Assembly: GCA_032358255.1 (NCBI GenBank)
Contig: JAULBX010019854.1
Span: forward strand, 1 to 64,000
Direction: 5' to 3'
DNA length: 64,000 bases
Source: Heterotrichella gracilis
Lineage: Eukaryota; Sar; Xanthophyceae; Tribonematales; Xanthonemataceae
Part shown: positions 48,301 through 58,089 of the stretch, one piece after another
Numbering within the stretch: position 1 is the stretch's first letter
Layout of the letters: the number at the start of each line of letters is the position of its first letter
Notes under the pieces: model-generated
What the model was told of the DNA's origin: nothing
Databases searched by the model: none
What the model saw: only the letters and a program-made list of their open reading frames with translations
Translations under genes and position numbers: made by a program

Positions 48301-49352
48301 CACACAGAATGCAAGGGTGTGGTGTGGGGTTTGGGTGATTGGGATGGGGCAGGTGTTGGTGGTGTAACACCTGGATTGGGTGGGCATTGGCCCTGTTTAC
48401 AGGTGCTGCTTGGGTATTGGACAGATAGGCAAGCCCTAAACCCTAAAGCAGGCATCTCCCCCTCCTCCTCCTGCAGGCTCACCGACACCTGGCAGTGCTT
48501 TCAATCGGAGGGTGGACTCTGCTTTCATGCGACGGGCAGCACAGGCAACAGCCACACCAGTACCTGCCCAGCTTGAGACAGCGGATGAGGCGGCGGATGA
48601 GCCCGACTCGCCTGGTGAGGCGCCTGCATTTGTGCGGCGCCATGACTCTGCGCTAGACCCGCTGGTGGAAGCGCGGAGGGCTGTGCTGCAGGTATGCAAC
48701 ATGCTCCGCACGCCTTGGGATGCAGGCGCTGCTGGAACTTGCTGTGATCTTGTGTCCTACTGCATGGCATTGTGTCCTATGACTCCCAGATTATTATCAT
48801 TATCATTATCATTATTCATTTTGTCTGGAAATGTTATGTGGTTATCCATTCCTCCACTTGTCTCCTGGGCATGCAGCACTCTGTCCATGCATGCATGCTG
48901 GAGGTTGCCATGAACTTATGGTTGGTTGCAGCTAATGGAGGTGCTGCATCTTTAACCCTAAAACCTTGGTACCGTGGCTGATTGCAGCAGGCAGGGCTGT
49001 TTGAGTGTGCAACTGCAGCACAAGGTACATGTAAAACCAGGCGTGTGCACTACTCACGTCCTTGTTGCCACCAATGCAGGACCTTGCAGACCACCCTCGG
49101 CCTAGGGGTCCGCCAGATGAGCCCGACTCACCTGAAGTTGCGCCTGCATTTGTACGTCGCCATGACCCGAGGGGCATGGTCAGGAACGACTCGCCACTGG
49201 GCCATGCTATTGGCTCAGCGTCCGAGGCTCAGTGGGAGCCACTCAGGTCTGGTGGGGACTCGGCCATGGGATGCCCTGTCCCCACTGAGGAGGATCTCCA
49301 GGCAGTGGACCAACCCGAACGCAGTGGGGACTCTTTCACGGAATGCACATGA
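45350..49352 (+). CDS. Ser/Pro-rich disordered protein with recurring EARR-x-VL motif
   Basis: Eight exons join in phase: 45350-45365, 45464-46374, 46503-46577, 46747-46897, 47283-47629, 48039-48204, 48477-48691, 49080-49352, giving 717 residues. Exon 1 encodes only MSGAN. The protein is rich in Ser, Pro, Arg and Glu, with many S-P and R-x-x-S sites that look like kinase targets, and has no membrane segment or known domain. A short helix recurs: LEEARRSIL, LQARKAVR, ARRVVLASL, LWEARRVVLG, VEARRAVLQ, usually at exon ends or starts. Exons 7 and 8 share a longer copy, DEPDSPGEAPAFVRRHD and DEPDSPEVAPAFVRRHD, implying exon duplication. I do not recognise a family. It may be a phosphoprotein or scaffold; this is inference from composition only. 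Confidence 0.75.
48789..48818 (+). repeat. ATT/ATC microsatellite
   Basis: A TTATCATTATCATTATCATT run lies in the intron between 48692 and 49079. Confidence 0.8.
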
Positions 49353-50018
49353 GGGATCGAAGGGTTTGGGGAATCGGGGCGCGGTCCGGGCTCAGGATCC
49401 TGCGCCTTGACCAAGCACTTGCTCCATGCTGGCATGACCAGCAGGATGCACGAATGAATAAAGGCCATGGTTTTCAAGCCTTAGGTGGAGCAGATGTGGG
49501 TTTCCTGCGCAGTATACTTAGTGTGGTGTATTATACTAGAGTAGCAAGGAACTCTTAGAGAGTGCAAACTAGAGGCCGAATAGCAACATCAATGCCTTCA
49601 AAGGCCTCGCAGATGGTCCACCAGTCAAGAGTTGATTATGTATTTAAAAATTGCTAAGGCCTAGCTTGGCACAGCGTTTTCCCCCTTAGTAAACATATGG
49701 TGAACAATACTTTTATCACAGCCTGATGGGCATACCTATGATGGGAATATCTGCACAATAGTGAAAAGGCGGTGCCAATTTGCAATGTACCGTTCCTTCT
49801 TTCTGTGACACCCAAGCCATAGGGTGTGCAGACAATCATTGGTTCCTAGGAGCTGACAGTGTAAGGTGGTGGCTCAACGAGCAGGATACAGTAGCAAAGC
49901 ACCTCGGACATGCAGGCTGGCATGTAGTACACGCCGTAAGTTACGGTCCCCGTTAAACTTACCCGGGTCCCACCGGGTGGCTCAACTGCTGCTGCCCTTT
50001 GCTCCTGGCCCCCAGGTT

Positions 50019-50053
50019 TACCGCCCGCGAAGGCGCACCGCCCGCGAAGGCAC
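50019..50053. repeat. Two-copy tandem repeat
   Basis: ACCGCCCGCGAAGGC occurs twice in a row with one or two spacer bases. Confidence 0.75.
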
Positions 50054-50196
50054 AGCGCATGAACCGACTACCTAGTAGTACAGACAGCAACACAGCGTGC
50101 TGTAAACCCTAAAGACATGCCGCATGCATGCCACATCAAAAGTTTTGGCAAAAAACTTAAACCTTACCTTTGCTTACCTCAGTGTCTATCTGTCTT

Positions 50197-50256
50197 GGCT
50201 TCGACACCTCACTCCGGCTTCGACACCTCACTCCGGCTTCGACACCTCACTCCGGC
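50197..50256. repeat. 19-base tandem array
   Basis: GGCTTCGACACCTCACTCC is repeated three times head to tail, with a degenerate fourth copy at about 50298-50313 after a related spacer. Confidence 0.9.
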
Positions 50257-50817
50257 CATGGCAAACTCTGCTCCGGGTTGGCCACTTGGACGACTCCGGC
50301 TTCGACACCTCAGCTGGGCTTGACCTCCTCCCCGGTAATTGCACCCCTTGTTCGCCACGTCATCCTCATTCTCCGAGTTCATGCAATGTTGTTGACAACA
50401 TTCATGCAAGACGGAAAAAACAGACTAACCCCATAGCTATTTTCCCTCTCCCCCAGAACCTCAGAAAGAAAGAGACAAACAAAACGCCCCCCACACAGGC
50501 GATACACCACACGCCAGCAATGTTGAAAAGCACAGACAGGCCGTGTGGTAACCAGGGTACGTACCCTAATAGCATATAAAACCCTCGTAGTTGCGCAACT
50601 ACTTAGGGGCCTTCCGCAGTGCGCGCGCGTGTGTGTGTTTGGGGGGCGGGCAACCATCATTCGGAATCTGCTCAGGGATGCACCATCTGATCAATTGTGG
50701 GCTGCACAAAAATTCACAAAATTTCATGTATGGCCATCAGCATAACCCAGGGACCCCAGCTGAATTGCGTCCCTTGTCCTGGGCACTCAAAAGTGCATTG
50801 GGTGGACTTTTCTTGCT

Positions 50818-53800
50818 TCAGGTGACGCCGAGCACAATGAACACCACCATGCACACCACATAGGTAATGATGAACACGTAGCGCAAAACGTAGTCAACCA
50901 GCTTTGCCACCAGCTTCCATCCCCGATTGTACTCTGTTTGGACCGCTTCGTGGAAGTTCCTGCATGCAGCAATAAAAAATGACTATTGGCAGTGATCACG
51001 AACATTCATGATAAGCCAGTGTGCCAGCCTATGGCCACAGGAAAAGCTATATGGCCCCTGTGCGATTTTTTCATTCATTGCAGTGATACGAATGGCGATT
51101 TGGGCAAGCACGTTGCCTTTCAAGCATAACTTTCCAGTGGGGTTATCAATGCTGTGCGGCACGCCGCGGCGCTGGTGCCATATCCACTCACCTGGGATCA
51201 GGGCCGCTGTAAACATCCCCGTCTGCTTCCCTGAGAACCCCCATTGCCCGCAGCTCGTGATCTGTTCTCCCAGAGGTAATCCCGACTGCCTGCCTGTCCA
51301 ACCCCAGGATGACAAGCAACCGCGCAGCCAGGTGCTCCATGCGATAGTGCTTGAGAGCGTTTTCAACCGCTCGCCTCACAGCGCGCATGAGTGGGTAACT
51401 GGAGTAAAGGATTTCCTGCGGCATGATTTCAGCCAAATTCCAGTGAATCATCCATGCATAACCCTTAAAAGGGCTCGTAATAATGCCAATCTGTACCACA
51501 ATTTGGTGGTACCCGCACAGCGGCGCACACACAGTTGATTAAAAAGTCCAGAGTGAGGCAACAAATTTATGGCAAATAGGCCCACCTCCAGCAGATGCCT
51601 CATTTTCACGACATCCGAAGCCGCAAAGACATCCTGAAAAGCTTTCATTGCAGGGTCTGGTGGTTCCATACGCTTCTTGGATCCCTGTGGACTTGATTCC
51701 TGGAAGCCATATGTCATCATTGATAAAAAATAGTAACACAATGTACAAACCCAGCCCTGATGAAAGGTCTGCAGAATGAATGCCACCTGGAATTTCAAGG
51801 CATACTGTTGACCAATATCGTAGACAGACAAATAAAATGTGAAACATGCTATCACACATTAGCAAATATCTGATGTTGTGGGGTTCCTTAAAACGGTTGA
51901 TTTGAATGCCCTTGCCATGTTGAGCCTCCCAAGCTGGGTGCCTATTGCTTTGAACCGCTGGCGAGGATTGGTACTGCTTGTGGGTGGCAAAGTACCGGTG
52001 TCAGATGCAACCGATTCAGTGGCTGTTGGTGCACCACCATTGGGACTGACTGGATGGCCAACATGGGAAGGAGCTGCTTTGCCAAAAGACTCTGCAATGG
52101 CCTTCTCAGAAGAGGCAGGGTAGTCAGTAACTGAGTTCACTTCAATTACTGATTCCTCTCGCATTGTCGGCAGGGTTGCGCTGATGTCATCCTGCACAAG
52201 AGCAGTAGCCCCACTCCTCAAGTTGTCCCACAGCATTATGCACTGTGCCATGTACCGCATGGATGCAAATGCACTAATGCAACATTAGACACTTATAAAT
52301 TATAATCCATATTAAAAGATGTGGAACACCTAGACCACTGAATCTCTCACCTCCTGAGCCTGTCCTCGCCAACATTGCCAGCGCCTGCGCCGGCGGACCT
52401 TTCTGGAGCTCTTGTCCACACTGTCTCGTTGTGTGACCTGCTGCTCCACCATGCGCATCTCCAGGTAGACAAGGAGCTTGGTCCAGTCTGATTGCTCCAC
52501 ATACAGGCGCCATGTGTCACCGACTGAGCGTGCACTGAACCTGCAAACATGTGAGGAAAGTTGCAGAATCTGGCCATAAAAAGACATGAGCATTCCACAC
52601 ACTGTACACGAAGTACTCCATGTAGATCCTGCACATGCACAGGACATATCCTATCCCCTATGCACGCATTCTCAGTACAGAAGATGGCAAGCTCTCTCCA
52701 CATGCAGGATCCAGCCAGAACGTGGTAAAGCCAATGGCAGTAAGAATGGCCTGCAGTGCGTGGAAGCAGACATCAGGGAGGTGACACCTAAATTGTGGCA
52801 CCTAAATTGTAGGTACCGAGGCAGTCCCAGAACATCTAGGCCAGGTTTGCTTTTGAAAATCAGTATACAAACAACTGCAATAAAAAGCTTGCCAAAGTGA
52901 TACCTGCGGTACCAGGATCTTCACAGCATACAGCACAGACGCCCGCTGCACTGAGACGCTGTACCACAACACCGGCCAGTAGGAATCATCAGGGCAGCAT
53001 GGATATGCTGGATACTCGTGGCGGGTCACATTCACGCTGCGGATCCTACAGCACACAGGGCCATGTTGGGTAACGCACATCAGGATGTCTGCTACAGGAC
53101 AAAGGTGGCCAGCACACAATGAGATTGCAGCAAATTAATTAGAAACTGGCTGCATGCAATCCAGCAAAACCGCCGCATTAGCAGTGAGCTTTGCAAAGCG
53201 GCACCAAGCAGAATTGTGGCAAATCCTTGATGCCACAAGTGCATTTTGTGGTCGGAGGCGTACGTGTATTCATCATATTCTGGCGATGAGCTTGTGATCT
53301 GACTGCCCCCAAGGGAATAGCCTGCACCATTGGCATGTAGCTGCACATAGCGGGGGCTGTACACCCAGTCGCCAAATTCAAGTGAGAAAGTTATCCGCCC
53401 GAATGGGAAAGTCTTCAACCCATTCAGGTCACAAGCGGCCACCACAGGGCCATTCCTTGACCAGCCGATGGTGCCATCCGAGCTAACTTGAGTGCCATGG
53501 TTGTCAAGCTGGTTGGTGAGGCTCTGGACCCCATTCCACAGGGTGATCTGAGGGATCCAGATATCCAAGTCCCCCCTGCACGTGCAATATACATTGCAGC
53601 CAGATAGTATCATGTTCCAATAGTAATTTCCAGACTGCAGCATGACATCTGGGTGGCTATACTGGCATGCATGCACATGGAGCAGAGATGATGCCACTTA
53701 CGCAGTTCCATCACTGGAAAAGAACCACATCCTGCTTATTCCTCCCCATTCTGATTCGTTCCATGTCAGCCTTGGGTCTTGCCACGCCAAGCGAAACCAA

Positions 53801-54596
53801 ACCAGTACCGTGACTTGGCCCTGCACGCAAGGTAGATGTTGCCAACAATTCCATGGAACCTGAATTGAATAGAGCCGCCAATCAATGCATGCATTCAATG
53901 CAAATGAACCTCGATCCTTTTGCTCACGGGCAGAATGTAATTTGAATATACTGCCAGTGAGATTCAATACATTGCGAAGTCTCCCAAGCCCACAATGTAC
54001 CAATCTCATTGACTGACAATGCAAAGGTGCACAGCACCGAATTGCCAGAAACGTACTACTAGCATTAGCAGTAATGGCCCACCTGTAGCAGGTCTACTGC
54101 TATGATCTTCTGGAATGCTATCGTCAGGGTCACATCCGCAGGTCCGCCTGAAGCCCTGTAAGGCCAGTCAAACTTCTCATAGCCATCCAGGAGGTACTCC
54201 TGCAGCTGTGTCTCCACAGTCTTGGTGCCAGGAGACAGCCCCCCTGCAGAAAATGGTGTACCTTACCAATATAGGCTAGGCACCAAATCATCCGAGGCGC
54301 TGTTGCTTGTGGCATGAGGCGCCAGGCCTAGCTTGAATTTGAAAGGCATAGAACCGCCCTGTAGAATTTTCAGCTATGAAAGAATGCAAAGTGTAGCTGA
54401 CAACACCAAGCCAACCTGACACATTCTGCGGTGAAGACGGCGCCTGGAGCAGCGCCCTGCCCTTGGATGATTGAGCGGCTGCCTCCCTGGCAGAGCAGCC
54501 AGTCTCCGCTTGTGGGTACCTAGTGCGGGGTGGTCCTCCCTCCCAATACTGCTGCTGCTGCTGCTGCTGCTGCAGTGTCTTGAGCCTTGGTGGCAA
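50818..54596 (-). CDS. Pentameric ligand-gated ion channel (nicotinic/pro-loop type), pore region not found
   Basis: Exons readable on the minus strand: 54596-54416 (Gln run and disordered leader), 54243-54083, 53859-53702, 53575-53264, 53045-52904, 52750 to about 52680, about 52544-52341, 52191 to about 51890, about 51711-51588, about 51418-51194, and about 50962-50818. The extracellular domain is clear: LQEYLLDGYEKFDWP, VWFRLAWQDPRLTWNESEWG, LDIWIPQITLWN, CDLNGLKTFPFGRITFSLEF then GDWVYS, and loop C YPAYPCCPDDSYW. M1 follows (YAVKILVPQ + AILTAIGFTTFWLDPACGES), and M4 closes the gene (LVDYVLRYVFIITYVVCMVV). Between them lies a long Arg/Ser-rich cytoplasmic part. The Cys-loop lacks its second Cys. 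I cannot find M2 and M3: after GES-LPSSVL the frame reaches a stop, and only about 135 bases separate it from the next exon. The gene may be broken, misassembled or divergent. No secretion signal is visible in exon 1, so a 5' exon may be missing. Confidence 0.82.
54548..54573 (-). repeat. CAG repeat encoding glutamines
   Basis: About eight CTG units (CAG on the coding strand) lie in the first exon assigned to the ligand-gated channel gene and encode a Gln run. Confidence 0.85.
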
Positions 54597-56027
54597 GTTG
54601 TGGAGGTTGGTGCCGCCGACTCTACCCTCACTGCCACCCCTGGGTTGTTAACTGCCTAGTGCGGTATGGAGTGAGGCAGACAAAGCCAGGCAGGCCACCC
54701 TGGGGCATGGTGGGGTTGCATTGGGGTACATGGCACGCCATTGGTGTACATGGCAGTGTTACAGGCAGGTATGCAGGCATTGAGTGCACAGTTTATGCAG
54801 AGAAATAGCCTCGGAAGGTATATGAACCTCTGCTGGTGGTATGCAACTGCAGAGTGGGTGAGGATGGCCAAGCAACGTGACCTGGTTGCCCTGCTTAGGC
54901 AGCAGGTGGAGTATACCCCTATGCCTTATGGCCTCACCAAATGGATAGCATGTAGCGACAGCTGGCTCCAGCGATCTTTGTGTGTTCAATGCCCTTTTGT
55001 ACCAAGTTGTTGGCAACCATGACCCAGATGGCTCAATAACTTCGGTATAACCTTGCATGCATTGGTACTTTATTGAAATGGATGGGGCAACAGGAAAAGA
55101 TTTGTAGCCAGGAGCAGGCGCAAGAGCTAATGCTGCTCTCCAACGCAGATTCTACTCAGTGCAAGTACCAAGCACCCATGTTTGCAGTGTGGGTCTGTGT
55201 GTGGCATGCCACAGAATGTCGTGAGTTGAACGGACTTCACTAGGCAGACTGTGGGTAGCCCCGCAATAGGAATAGGCAAGCCTCGGCAAGTAAAGGCCAC
55301 CATGTACCTGAAAGCTTCGACCCGGACCACTACAACCCATTGGGGTTCCACATAGCTCACTCGAGAGTTCGGCAGGTTTCTCGAGCTTTCCAAGTCTACT
55401 TCAACCACAGTTGTGTACCGGTAGACCCACAAAGCACTTTGTCACAGACAGCAGATACCGTCTCCTTTACGCAGCGTACTGTTTGTTCTGCTCAAGTGTA
55501 GTTGTTCTTGCTAAGTTGGGACGGGAGGGCACGATAGCTACGACTGACCAACTTTTCACTGACGTGTGGAACAAAGAGTGCATACTGGCAAGAGCAAGAT
55601 TGATAGTGTCCACAACGGGGTTAGGCTCAAGGTGAGGGACGCGCATACGTTAGATGAGTATGCATGCATTGTTCGATGCATGCATGCATCTGCATGCAGG
55701 CAGGTTTCTGGGTGCAAGTCAGGACACCTGTTTCTCTAGGCCAGTGGGTAGCAATTTAATTAAGCTGGCAAACCCTATACACTTCCTGACTTGCAATTGG
55801 TGGTGCATGCATATATACTGTTGGGCGCATGTGATGCATGCTAATGGTTTAATCAGTTATGAAGTGCAACTCTTCGTCTTTGCCCACGTCTTCAGATAAA
55901 GAATGTCTAGAACCTATTTTGTCACCTTGGTGCAGTAGGTTTCGCTTGAGTAGTATCTTACACTGTCTCATGTGCAGCCGTTGACTGCAAGGCATCTAGG
56001 CAGGGACCAGTGGGAGGCAGTGCAGCT
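54597..56027. other. Intergenic between channel gene and CXIP4-like gene
   Basis: The two genes diverge from this region. It may contain a missing 5' exon of either. Dense CATGCATG palindromes occur at 55663-55698. A GGTACATGGCA phrase recurs near 54726-54750. No other gene seen. Confidence 0.4.
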
Positions 56028-57016
56028 ATGGAAGCCACGCTGAGAGCACAAACAGGGCAAGGCGCTCTAGCAAACCGGCAAGCAGTTGCAGGAGAGGGAT
56101 CGCAAAACCCAGGTACTTATTCGACCCAAACCTTTCTGGCGGCGTGGAACACCCAAGGCTTGACAGGATGTAACCAAGCCCCGTTGAAGGCAACCTAGTT
56201 GTTTTGGTAGGTGTTCACGCTTTTTCCCTGGTCCAGGTGCTCATGACGCAAGCTTGAATGACTACCAGAGCCTTCTTGCGCTTGCGCGCTCGCAAGGGGC
56301 TATTGGCCAGAACCGGGGCGCCTGCAAGCGTTGTGGACAGATAGGCCACCTGACCAAACAATGTATGAACCACTTGTCCATACACTACAAGGACCCAACT
56401 CAGGTATGTGCAAGGCACGCTGCTGCGCGTTGCAGCTACTTGTGCATCCTACCAATAAGAGTTTATCTATAAATACCGTAGTTACCAAGAAAGACTCCCA
56501 AGGACCAGCCTGTTCCAGACCATTTTACCTTAATGCCACCAGCCCTACCAACTCTCACCTAGGCCAGCGTTGCAATGTATGGTTCTCAGTGCCTGAGCTG
56601 ACTCGGAAGTGTGGTTTGGCTATGGATTGCCAGTACGTTGCTTGCCACTGCGCGTGTTCAGTCACTCGTTTTTCTGTTTTATTTCTCTTAGGTTGTCACC
56701 TTTACAATCACTGCCCATGCTGTAGGGTGGTCTGGAACCTGTGAAAGCTGCTGCGGCTGCATCAGATGTATCATCCGATCTCAGCAGTGATTCAGACAGC
56801 AGCACCAGCACCAGCAGCTCTGACCGCAAGCATAAGAAGGGCAAGGACAAGAAAAGGAAGCACACCTCGTCTGGGAAAAAGCACAAGGTGGAGAAGAAGC
56901 ACAAGAAGCACAAAAAGGAAAAGCGGCATAAGAGCGAGCACAAGCACAAGAAATCACACCGGCAAAGCAAAGACAAAAAGGCTCGGCATGGGAAATCGGG
57001 GTCAGGTTCAGATTGA
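56028..57016 (+). CDS. CXIP4-like CCHC zinc-knuckle protein
   Basis: Three exons, 56028-56112, 56237-56403 and 56726-57016, join in phase to give 180 residues. Exon 2 carries the block DYQSLLALARSQGAIGQNRG followed by a CCHC knuckle, CKRCGQIGHLTKQCMN, which matches plant CXIP4 and animal SREK1IP1-type proteins. Exon 3 starts GGLEPVKAAAAASDVSSD, passes through a Ser/Asp run, and ends in a Lys/His/Arg-rich tail (KKHKVEKKHKKHKKEKRHKS) that should be a nuclear signal and RNA-binding tail. Such proteins are nuclear and linked to splicing; the Arabidopsis member was found as a partner of the CAX1 exchanger. The open frame continues upstream of the ATG to an acceptor at about 55978, so a further 5' exon with the usual N-terminus may exist and the true start may be earlier. 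Confidence 0.85.
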
Positions 57017-58089
57017 CAACTTGCGACACAATTTTAATTTAACCACCTTATTGAGATCCAGGGCTGAGCTTGCTTTCATCAGAAGTGCGTTGGAAGCCCT
57101 GTTTGTGAGGATGGGTCACTTGCACCATGGAGGCAACTCTAGTTGAAGCCAGTTCAGGCAAATGGTCAGCACTTATGCTGCATGTCCCGGTCCCAATCAT
57201 GATGGTTGACACAGCTTTGTCTTCAGCACATTTTCCAGTTGAATGTTCCATGTTGGCCGATGGATCTCTGGGGTTTTTTCAAGACAATGCGTCACGTGAT
57301 TCTGCCAGTGTTGGTGTATGGTTACCATGATACAAGGTATTTGTTGCCAAAGACAGTGCACAGAGTAGAATTTTGCAAGTAGTCAACAATGTCTGCGCAG
57401 TCAACACTGGCTGCTGCCTGGCCTGTGCGTGTTCCAACATTGCTGGCTGTGGTGTGCCGCCGTGTATGGGGGCGTTTTGTTCATTTTATCTTGCCGCTCC
57501 CAGGCTGGGAGTTTACGCGCAATGACTTACCACTTCCCAATGTGCCATCGTTGTACATCAAATTACTTTCATAATTCAGTGTGAATTTAAACGCAATTGG
57601 TTAACAATCTTTGATGTACATCGATGCCATCGATGCCATGGATTTCACTTTGGCCTTTTATTATATTTTTAAAATGTTACCAATGATTGTGCTTGCAAGC
57701 CTAGTGCATACTATGTACATCAATATATTATTGATGCTTCAAAAGTCAAACCACTATTGATATGTAATACAATACTATTCTGAAGCAGGCGACTAGAAAA
57801 TTTAAACCCAAGAATTGCAACAGCGCTGGTGCGCACCGGCAGACTCTGGGAGTCCATGCATCTAGACATGTCAATGGGCCTGCAGGCCCCAGTCTAGGCC
57901 GGGTGACAACCGTTGTCACCTGGTGTGACAGGTGTGGCGTACGCAAAAAACTGACAAATGTTCAACAAGAAAGCTCATAATAAGTTATTGGAATGTATAA
58001 ATTCCCCGTTAGACAATCGGCTAAGAAACTGCTGAGGTGCACGCAATGCTGTGCTACATTCACTGAAGTTTGCCTGTTGAACGATTTTT
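57017..58089. other. Intergenic between converging genes
   Basis: No gene recognised. The right part (57580-57780) is AT-rich. It holds the 3' flanks of the CXIP4-like and DNAAF5 genes. Confidence 0.45.

Larger units (their letters stand above)
49353..50817. other. Intergenic with tandem repeats
   Basis: Two tandem arrays are visible (50019-50053 and 50197-50256), but no gene. It lies between the 3' ends of two converging genes. Confidence 0.5.

Noticed and set aside
51539-51865. Hydrophobic minus-strand frame that might supply the missing channel helices
   Set aside because: It lies after the cytoplasmic exons in gene order, is best read as intron, and does not resemble M2 or M3 sequences.
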